DNA of 64,000 bases from Anaeramoeba ignava (Eukaryota > Metamonada > Anaeramoebidae): NCBI GenBank assembly GCA_028826165.1, contig JAPDFW010000005.1, positions 36,418 through 100,417 of the forward strand, in the 5' to 3' direction. The translations under genes and the position numbers were made by a program. This document shows positions 56,078 through 64,000 of this stretch, in pieces (position 1 is the first letter of the stretch; each line of letters begins with the position of its first letter). Under the pieces are notes generated by a model. It was not told the DNA's origin and made no database searches. It was given only the letters and a program-made list of their open reading frames with translations.

Positions 56078-58473
56078 TATTTAAAAAAAATGAAAAATAA
56101 AAAAATGAAAAAATTTTTTTGCTTTTTTTTTTTCAATAATTAAAAAAAATTTAATCAATAAATTTTTCAATAAGATTTAATTTAAAATTTTTCTTATTTT
56201 TTTCTAAATAAATTATTTTATAATTTAATTCAATTTTTTCAATAAAATTATTTAATTAAAATTTTAATCAAATAAATTTAATTAATAAATTTAATTAATA
56301 AATTTTTCAATAATTTTTCAATAAGATTTAATTTAAAATTTTTCTTATTTTTTTCTAAATAAATTATTTTATAATTTAATCAAATTTTTCAATAAAATAA
56401 TTTAATTAAAATTTTAATCAAATAAATTTAATTAATAAATTTAATCAATAAATTTTTCAATAATTTTTCAATAAGATTTAATTTACAATTTATTTAAAAT
56501 TTTTCTTATTTTTTCTAAATAAATTATTTTAAAATTTATTTTAATTTTTCAATAAAATAATTTAATTAAAATTTTAATCAAATAAATTTAATCAATAAAT
56601 TTTTCACCTTTTTCAATAAGATTTAATTTACAATTTATTTAAAATTTTTTCTTATTTTTTCTAAATAAATTATTTTAAAATTTATTTTAATTTTTCAATA
56701 AAATAATCTAATCAAAATTTTAATCAAATAAATTTTAATTAATAAATTTAATTAATAAATTTTTCAATAAATTTTTCAATAAGATTTAATTTTAAATTTA
56801 TTTAAAATTTTTCTTATTTTTCTAAATAAATTATTTTATAATTTATTTTAATTTTTCAATAAAATAATTTAATTAAAATTTTAATCAGATAAATTTAATT
56901 AAAATTTTAATTAATAAATTTTTCAATAATTTTTCAATAAGATTTAATTTACAATTTATTTAAAATTTTTCTTATTTTTTTCTAAATAAATTATTTTAAA
57001 ATTTATTTTAATTTTTCAATAAAATAATTTAATTAAAATTTTAATCAAATAAATTTTAATTAATAAATTTAATTAATAAATTTTTCAATAATTTTTCAAT
57101 AAGATTTAATTTACAATTTATTTAAAATTTTTCTTATTTTTTTCTAAATAAATTATTTTAAAATTTAATCCAATTTTTTCAATAAAATAATTTAATTAAA
57201 ATTTTAATCAAATAAATTTAATTAATAAATTTAATTAATAAATTTTTCAATTTTTTTTCAATAAGATTTAATTTAAAATTTATTTAAAATTTTTCTTATT
57301 TTTTTCTAAATAAATTATTTTAAAATTTATTTCAATTTTTTCAATAAAATAATCTAATCAAAATTTTAATCAAAAGAAAAAGAAAAGAAAAGAAATTGAT
57401 TTGAAAAAGATTTTTATTTATTTATTAATTTGAAAGAAAAAAAAGAACATAAAAAAAAATAATTTTAACATAATTTTAGATTATTTTCTTCTTCTTCTTC
57501 TTCTTTCTCTTCGATATTTATTTCAGATTTCCCTTTTCTTTTTTTAAAAAAGAAAAAAAAAAGAAAAAATAAAATTTAATTGGTTGTTTGTGAAGAATAT
57601 CCTTTATGGATAGACTCCACAAACAACCAATTAAAATTAAAATTAATTTCCTTTTCATTTTTCTTTCTTTTGTTCTTTTGTTCTTTTGTTCAAATTCCTA
57701 TTTAAAAAATTTTTTTATTTGTTTTTTAATAAGAAAAATTAATTATAATTAATAAAAATAAAATTAAAAAAATGTTTAAAAATAATAAAAATAAAAAAAG
57801 GTGAAAAAAATTTTTTGTTTTTTGTTAATTACAATTAAAGATCACATAGCAAATAAAAAAACTTTTATAAAAAAAATTTCGAATTTTAATTTGTATTTGT
57901 TTATTTATGTTTATTTTAATTTATATTTGAATTTATATTTTAATTTGTATTTGTGTGTATTTTTATGTTTATTTAAATTGTGAAAAGAAAAATGAAAAAA
58001 AAAAACAAAAAATTTTTTTTTCTTTTTAATCCCTCTCAAAAAAAAATAAATAAAATAAAATAATAAACAATTGAAATGATCATTTGAATTATTTTAATTT
58101 TAATTTTTAATTTTAAGTTTTAATATTAATATTAATATTTAATTTAATTTCTTTTTTGAATTTTGTTTAAGAAAAAAAAAAAGAAAAAGAAAAAGAAAAA
58201 AAATTTTTTTTTCAAAATACACGTATTTGCCTGCATTATTTTTTAAATTAAAATAAAATTTTTCAATTAGAGAATTTCTTTATTTGAAATTTAATAATTT
58301 AATAATTTAAAATTATTTAATTTTTTATTTATTTTTTTTATTGAAAAAATTTTCTAAAGATCAAAAAATAAAAAATTGAAATTTTCTTTTTTTAAAAATA
58401 AAAGGGGATTAACACTTAAAAAATAAAAATAATTTTTAATTTCTATTTAATTTCTATTTTCTTTATTATTTAT
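56078..58473. repeat. Spacer with eight ~145-163-bp tandem units, then a hairpin and low-complexity sequence
   Basis: AATAAGATTTAATTT recurs at 56169, 56320, 56470, 56615, 56778, 56936, 57098 and 57260, each followed by TTTTTCTAAATAAATTATTT and ATTTAATTAAAATTTTAATC. After 57370 the sequence is irregular, with poly-A/T tracts, the hairpin at 57575-57635 and a GCAGGCAAA word (minus strand) at about 58229. I see no convincing protein gene. Confidence 0.75.
57575..57635. other. Perfect 18-bp inverted repeat (hairpin)
   Basis: The arms TTTAATTGGTTGTTTGTG (57575-57592) and CACAAACAACCAATTAAA (57618-57635) are perfect reverse complements. The 25-nt interior contains a second 5-bp stem, TATCC and GGATA. 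This GC-containing palindrome is unlike the surrounding poly-A/T sequence. A short minus-strand frame (MKRKLILILIGCLWSLSIK...) overlaps it, so a tiny secreted peptide is an alternative reading. Confidence 0.55.
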
Positions 58474-59262
58474 TTAATATAAAGTATTTTGTTGATCTTG
58501 TAAATTTTGATATAAATTTGAATTTGATTTTAAATTTAAATTTTGATTTTTTTTATTTCTTTCATTTTTTAAAAAATTTGCACGTTTATAATTTTTAATA
58601 ACTCTATTTTGTAATTGAATTCTTATTTTAGATAATTCTTTTTCTTCTTCTTTTTCTTCTTCAATTTTTTTAATTAATTCTTGATTTTTTAATGAATTTG
58701 AATTTAATTTTTTTGTTCTTTTTTTTTTAATATTTTTTTTATTAAAAAATTCATTAAGTTTTTTTGGAGGTTCTTGAACAACTTCTCCAAATTTAATAGT
58801 ATCAGGTTTTGCAAGTGATTCTTCATCTTCAATTTCTTTATCTAATTTTTTCCTTTTTTTAATTTCTTTTCTTTCTTTATTTTTTTGTTTTTGTTTTTCA
58901 AAAAATTTTTTCTTTTTTTCAGTTATTTTTTTATTTTTTAAAAAATCTTTTCTCAATATTTTTGAAGTTTCTTGATTTATTCGATTTCTATAAATCCCTA
59001 AAGGCTCATCTATTTTTCTTTGAAATGTATTTTCTTGATTTTTTTGTTGTTTATTTTGTTGTTTATTTTTTTTATAATTTGATTTTTTTTTAATTTTATT
59101 TTTTAATTTTGGATTTTTTTTTTGATTTTCAATTTGTTTTTTTTTAAATAAAATCATTCTTAAAGTTGAAGGAATATAATTATCATCATCATTATTTTGA
59201 ATATTTTTATTATTATTTTTATTATTATTTTTATTATTATTTTTATTATTTTTTGAATTCAT
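58474..59262 (-). CDS. CCDC137-like basic coiled-coil protein
   Basis: Single exon, 262 aa, very Lys-rich. After an N-terminal KNNNKNNN repeat run come blocks in the order of human CCDC137: IPSTLRMILFKKKQ (human IPLRLREIMRSRQ), KNP...KKK, then QRKIDEPLGIYRNRINQETS (human RKGESDGAYIHRMQQEAQ), a Lys/Glu coiled coil, DTIKFGEVVQEPPKKL (human DTVKFGEVVLQPPEL) and a C-terminal helix RIQLQNRVIKNYKRANFLKN. CCDC137 is a nucleolar/chromosome-associated protein of ribosome biogenesis context; a nuclear or nucleolar site is likely. It starts 88 bp downstream of the REI1-like stop, same strand. Good confidence because several blocks agree in order. Confidence 0.78.
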   Translation of the reverse strand: MNSKNNKNNNKNNNKNNNKNIQNNDDDNYIPSTLRMILFKKKQIENQKKNPKLKNKIKKKSNYKKNKQQNKQQKNQENTFQRKIDEPLGIYRNRINQETSKILRKDFLKNKKITEKKKKFFEKQKQKNKERKEIKKRKKLDKEIEDEESLAKPDTIKFGEVVQEPPKKLNEFFNKKNIKKKRTKKLNSNSLKNQELIKKIEEEKEEEKELSKIRIQLQNRVIKNYKRANFLKNERNKKNQNLNLKSNSNLYQNLQDQQNTLY

Positions 59263-59350
59263 TTATTATTTTGAAAAGAAAAATGAAAAAAATGAAAAAA
59301 ATGAAAAAATATTTTTTAATTTTTTTGGAATTTCTTAATTTTTTAATTTC

Positions 59351-60841
59351 TTAATTTTTAGTTCCATAACCAGTAAAATTAATTTTTGGATTTGATTGAA
59401 TACTTGTTAAAAGGATTTGTTTATTTCTTTTTTTAAATTCTTTTGAATCTTGATTTTTAAGTTTAATAATTTCTTTCCAACTATATTCTGGACCAATCCA
59501 ACCAAGTGATTTATATTGTTTAGTTAAATTTTGATGAATTTCTTCTGTTGGATAATATTGTATTTTTTGTTTGTAAATATAATTGAAATCACGATGACCT
59601 AATTTCTTTCCATTAATAACTAATTCATTAGTAGTTTCAGATACATGAGCTTGATTTAATTTAGAATATTTAATATATTTTTTAATTTTATCATCAATTT
59701 CTTTATTTTCTTCAATTTGATTTTGATTTTGAATTTGATTTTGAATTTGATTTTGAATTTGATTTTGAATTTGATTTTGATTTTGATTTTGATTTTGATT
59801 TTGATTTTGATTTTGAATTTGATTTTGATTTTGAATTTGATTTTCAATTTGATTTTGATTTTGATTTTGATTTTCAATTTGATTTTCTTTAGGATAACTT
59901 GAAGTATAATCATAAAATTCACAATATTCTTCCCAATTTGATTCATCCATATTAATTTTTGAATGACCAACATCTCTCATATGTGCTCTTACAGCTTGAA
60001 TATTATTAAATTTCTTATTGCAAAATAAACAATAATTTCCAATAACAATTTTATCATAAAAATAATGAAGAAGAGAATGAAGATCAAGGATATATTCATG
60101 ATCAGGAATAAATAAAGAATGAATTGAACTCATATGATTTAGAGCTTTATTAATTGAATCAAATTTTGCTGAACAAAATAAACAATGAGTTAAAACATCT
60201 TGAAATTTTTCATTTTCTTCAATTTGATTTTGATTTTGATTTTGATTTTGATTTTCAATTTGATTTTCAATTTGATTTTGATTTTGATTTTCAATTTGAT
60301 TTTGATTTTGATTTTCAATTTGATTTTCAATTTGATTTTGATTTTGATTTTGATTTTGATTTTGATTTTGATTTTGATTTTGATTTTCAATTTGATTTTG
60401 ATTTTGATTTTGATTTTCAATTTGATTTTGATTTTGATTTTCTTCTAAATTAACTTTCATTTCTTTAATTTCATTTTCTAATATTATTTCATCATCACTT
60501 AATTGTGAATTATCTTCAATCATATTTGCTTTTTTAAAAAATCTTCTTTGTTCTTGAAAAAATTTATATCTTTCTGCTTTTTCTGTATTTATTGATTTTT
60601 TCTTTAAAAAAAATTTTTTTTTCTTATTTTTTCTTTTTGAAATTAAATCTTGTAAATTTTTTGCAATTTGTTGATATTCTTCAAAAGTAACTATTTGTTT
60701 TTCTGATGATCTTCTTAAAAGATTATATTGATGCCAATCAGTTTTATAATGTTCAATAAGTAATTCTCTAATTTCAAATTCAGTATTACAAGAATAACAT
60801 GTAAATTTTTTAATAGGTTTTTGTTTTGAATTATTTTCCAT
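59351..60841 (-). CDS. REI1/ZNF622-like 60S ribosome maturation factor
   Basis: Single exon, 496 aa. The REI1/ZNF622 zinc-finger proteins act in the cytoplasm on pre-60S ribosomal subunits, helping release and recycle export factors. First C2H2 finger: FTCYSCNTEFEIRELLIEHY and KTDWHQYNLLRR (Cys15, Cys18, His31, His37). A middle finger follows, HCLFCSAKFDSINKALNHMS with FIPDHEYILDLHSLLHYF, then NYCLFCNKKFNNIQAVRAHM with RDVGHSKI. The C-terminal block is LVINGKKLGHRDFNYIYKQK, then IHQNLTKQYKSLGW. Two long NQNQIENQ hexamer insertions (about 60190-60450 and 59710-59890) lengthen the acidic linkers where family members have short Glu-rich loops. Start Met and finger spacing match the family. Confidence 0.92.
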   Translation of the reverse strand: MENNSKQKPIKKFTCYSCNTEFEIRELLIEHYKTDWHQYNLLRRSSEKQIVTFEEYQQIAKNLQDLISKRKNKKKKFFLKKKSINTEKAERYKFFQEQRRFFKKANMIEDNSQLSDDEIILENEIKEMKVNLEENQNQNQIENQNQNQNQIENQNQNQNQNQNQNQNQNQIENQIENQNQNQIENQNQNQIENQIENQNQNQNQNQIEENEKFQDVLTHCLFCSAKFDSINKALNHMSSIHSLFIPDHEYILDLHSLLHYFYDKIVIGNYCLFCNKKFNNIQAVRAHMRDVGHSKINMDESNWEEYCEFYDYTSSYPKENQIENQNQNQNQIENQIQNQNQIQNQNQNQNQNQNQNQIQNQIQNQIQNQIQNQNQIEENKEIDDKIKKYIKYSKLNQAHVSETTNELVINGKKLGHRDFNYIYKQKIQYYPTEEIHQNLTKQYKSLGWIGPEYSWKEIIKLKNQDSKEFKKRNKQILLTSIQSNPKINFTGYGTKN

Positions 60842-61173
60842 TTTTATTTTTATTATTATTTATTTTTTTGAAAATGAAAAAAATGAAAAAATGAAAAAAT
60901 TTGAATATTTTTTTTAAATGACGTCATTTAATTAAATAAAATGAATTGATTTGATTAAATAAAATAAATTGATTTAAATTGATTTAAATTGATTTGATTT
61001 GATTTGATTTGATTTGATTTGATTAAATAAAATAAATTGATTAAATTGAAATAGATTATTTTTTTGCTTTTTTATTTTTGAAAAAAAATATCAAAAAAAA
61101 ATTCCTTTTCATTTCAATTTAAATTAAATTAAATTAAATTCCTTTTCTTTTCATTTTGAAATTAAATTGAAAT
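60842..61173. other. AT-rich spacer, no gene seen
   Basis: The stretch contains GATTT pentamer runs (about 60950-61020) and poly-A/T tracts between the REI1-like start and the end of the second neurofibromin copy. Confidence 0.6.
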
Positions 61174-64000
61174 TTAAATCTTTGATACTTTTTGAATTAA
61201 AGAAGAAACTAATTCTCCTTTTGATATCCTTCTGCTATCATTTGAAAAAATAATAAAATCATCCAAATTTCGAAATCCAAATTCAGAAGAAATAAAATCA
61301 GAATTCCATTCAGAAAGATCTGACATCATAAAATTAGTTAATTTAAGAACAGATTTTTGAACTTGATCGCTTTGAGTTCTTGATAATATTCCAAATAACT
61401 TTGGATCTAATAATCCATAAACAGTAGGAAAAACATCAGGAAAAACTTCAACTGCATAATTTAAAATATCCAAAATAAATAAATGTTCTTGATCATAATC
61501 AGATTGAATTAAAAGAGTTGTCAAAAGATAAACTATTAAATTAGCTGTTTTTGAATCTGAACAAATTTTCGGATTGAATAACAAATGAACAAGTTCTCCT
61601 TCCCAATCAAAATAATTCGCAAGTCTTTCTCTTAATTGTGATACTTCTTTAACTGACAAACAACTAGATAACAAAATAATATATGCTAATTTACTTGAAT
61701 CAATCCCTGTTTTGCATGAAACATCAACAATACACTGAAGTAAATTGAGTAATTCTGTTTTAAAAGTTGGCATTCTTCTTCCTGATAATAAAATAAATGC
61801 AAATGAATAAGAAAAATGTTCCTTAAAATTAACTCCAATTTCAGAATCAAATTTATCCAAATTTTGTTCCAAATCTTTGTTTTTTTTCTTGATATTTGGA
61901 ATACTTTTTCCATATCTTTTTCTTCAAAAACTCCAATATCATCTAAATTCTGAAGTATCACATGAAGTAGTCTCAAAGTAACTGGGAATAATTGCAAGTC
62001 TCCAAGATATAAAAGTAATATCGCAACCCAAAACATATTCAACTTGAGATTTTCTTGAGGTTTCATAAGTGGATACAAACGGGATAGAGATATAATGGAT
62101 GATATTATCATATCCTTCTGATTCTCATCTAATTTCTCAATGGGAAGAAGTTTACAAAGATGTTCAAGAATCTGAGAAATTGGTTGACTTGATATTGTTG
62201 ATCTTTCTAAAAACTCCATAAACTGTTAATGATGTTTGTTGAAAGAAATTCGATGAAAACGCAAATTCTTGAATGGATGATTTCCATTTTTATGCCAAAT
62301 ATTTCCTTGTTCCATATCCTTATAACAATCAATAACCTCAAGCAAAACTTGTGAAACAGATTCAATACTTTGAATAGGAATTTTTCCATTTTAATTTCTT
62401 TTTCATTTTTCTCAAGAAAATCTAATTGGATATTTGCTTGTTTAAGTTTCTGCATTTGCGATTTTGTAAGATCAATAACAAGCGCATTTGTCATTTCGAA
62501 AGTAGATTTTTGAATTAATTCATTTGTTGATAAATTACTTTTTCTTGCACTAACAGAACTAAAATTTTCAAATAGAAAATTTCCTTTTTCCTCCCTGATC
62601 CAAAAAATAAAACTCTAAATCTTGGTTGAGTAACTTCATGAAGAATTTTCCTTAAATTAATTTGGCTTGCATCGCCTTGAGGAGGTACTTTTGTTGCAAG
62701 AGAATGAATTGTATTGACAACTAGAGATAATAAAGCTGTTCTCATAAATAATGATTGAATTGGATATAAAAGAACAATAAATGTTAAAAAGATCAGCAAG
62801 TGTATCATTTAAAGAAATAAGATTTTCAAAACTGAGATATAATATAAATCTTATGATGATTAAAATATCCTTGAATTTCTCATGGTCTTGAATATTTGAG
62901 TTATCTTTGTTTGTTTGTTCTTTCAATAAAACAATTAATTTCATCATTTCATTGCAAAAATGAATTGAAATTAGTTTTGGATAAGTTGATGAAACTGTAA
63001 CTGCAATTTGTGCAAGCATATCAGAATTTCTTGAGTCAACTCCATAAATTATACTTCGTTGAATAAAAATCTCAAATACAGGAATCAAAATCTCAGAAAC
63101 TGTGGATATTTTCTTCCAAACATGAATCATAATTGCAGGAAGATGCTGTTTTTCTGTAAGAGAAAGATCAAGTAATTTTGTAAGAATTTCTCGAGTTAAT
63201 TGATATTTCTCTTCATAATCTTTGTTTGTTTTATCACTAAGATACAAAGTAATATATTCCTTAAGATTAGGAAGCCATGGAGAAATGTATTCCAAACAAA
63301 GATGTTTTCCATGAACACTTGATTTGTCAAAATATTTCAAACTTTCTCGAAGAAATTCAAGTGTTAAATGTGATTCATTTTGAGCCAATTCCTTGCTCAA
63401 ATCAACTATAAATGATGTTTGAGGTATACATATTCCTTCAGTTTCCAATAAACGAGATTTTGTTGAGAAATTGAAATTTTGGCAAAGAACAGTCATTAAA
63501 TTATAAGCTGATTTTCTAAGTGTTTCATTCTCATGCCCAAGATTAAGTAATGCAATATTGAGAAGTGTTCCTGGCACATTTGATGGTTGTATTTCTGCAA
63601 ATATTTCTCTTTTTTGAAGATGAGCTTTTTGATTATATTCAAATTTCTTTTTTGTTGCTTCAATTCCTTGAACTATTTCTTTGCAAAATTGGCTTTTGTA
63701 TGTTAATGTTTTCTGTTCGGATTCAATGTAACATCTCATTACAAATTGGTCTTGTTGTTGATCTGATAATTCAACACTTTGGATATTTGAAATATAAACC
63801 ATATCAATTAAATTAGTTTGTAAATTGAAAAGTGTTTCTTTTGTTTGAATAATTTGAAGGAAATTGCCAGAAATTGCCATTAAAACTTCTTTTGGTTTTG
63901 AAGATTGAGGAATATATTGAATTTGAGAGAATTTTGATTTGATGTTTGATTGAATATCAAGTGTTTCGATGGTAAACTTTGTTCTTTTTTTCAGAAATAA
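61174..64000 (-). pseudogene. Second neurofibromin copy, C-terminal part, several frame breaks (partial, runs off right edge)
   Basis: The minus strand from the right edge encodes the neurofibromin PH-like end and C-terminal HEAT region. It is parallel to the full copy at 47730: PSNVPGTLLNIALLNLGH, RLLETEGICIP, HLTLEFLRESLKYF, HLCLEYISPWLPNL, SLFMRTALLSLVVNTIHSL, NYFDWEGELVHLLFN. The open stretches 64000-62790, 62808-62590, 62590-62385, 62385-62290, 62219-61885 and 61872-61174 lie in different frames. The switches fall at about 62786-62790, 62581-62596, 62381-62386, 62287-62291, 62210-62225 and 61880-61887, nearly all at homopolymer runs. It is either a decaying duplicate or a gene with uncorrected indels. 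The Ras-GAP part would lie beyond the window. Confidence 0.75.

Noticed and set aside
57480-57720. Small secreted peptide gene on the minus strand over the hairpin
   Set aside because: The frame MKRKLILILIGCLWS... runs into poly-Phe and stops; the perfect palindrome explains part of the sequence without coding. It is kept only as an alternative to the hairpin.
57801-57983. 60-codon frame with NLYLNLYF repeats
   Set aside because: It is low-complexity AT sequence with no recognisable domain or conserved start context.
1-64000. tRNA, rRNA or transposase genes
   Set aside because: No cloverleaf-like GC-containing stretches, rRNA cores, or integrase or transposase motifs were seen on either strand; a tRNA scan could not be run.

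Overview
This is a eukaryotic nuclear window from a very AT-rich protist. The genes have GT-AG introns, the standard genetic code (TAA and TGA both end recognisable proteins), short gene-to-gene distances, and Asn/Gln/Lys/Glu-rich proteins. The content (casein-kinase-type kinases, tandem RCC1-BTB and BTB-TLDc genes, neurofibromin-like genes, a divergent actin) suggests a free-living amoeboid protist such as Anaeramoeba or another amoeba. That placement is an inference from gene content only. Most introns and several spacers are filled with AT-only tandem arrays, so exons stand out as islands of ordinary codon use. I placed splice junctions by hand from reading-frame continuity and family similarity; exon phases add up wherever exon coordinates are given.

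Left third (1-25 kb). A CK1-type kinase (minus) runs off the left edge. Divergent from it lies a short Sin3-like protein with two PAH domains (plus). A 12-exon gene for a large, probably helical protein that I cannot name follows, then a cytochrome b5 protein of the NCB5OR type. On the minus strand come importin alpha and three tandem copies of an Asn/Gln/Ser-rich, Trp-dotted low-complexity protein family, one of them broken in frame.

Middle (25-47.7 kb). An RBM25-type splicing factor (RRM plus PWI) and a JTB-family membrane protein lie on the plus strand. A PRMT1-type arginine methyltransferase and a tau-tubulin-kinase-like kinase with a C-terminal prenylation-like motif lie on the minus strand. 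Then comes a plus-strand cluster: two RCC1-BTB genes, two BTB-TLDc genes, a stray 3' fragment of an RCC1-BTB gene between the latter two, and a divergent actin.

Right part (47.7-64 kb). All genes are on the minus strand: a near full-length neurofibromin homologue whose Ras-GAP domain lacks the catalytic arginines, two ribosome-biogenesis genes (CCDC137-like and REI1/ZNF622-like), and a second neurofibromin copy broken by several frame changes that leaves the right edge.

Common threads are RNA processing and ribosome biogenesis (RBM25, PRMT1, REI1, CCDC137), nuclear transport (importin alpha, RCC1 repeats) and signalling (CK1, TTBK, neurofibromin, BTB adaptors). Several conserved genes carry single-base frame breaks, mostly in or beside homopolymers. 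These may be assembly errors rather than biology, and they should be checked before any gene here is called dead.
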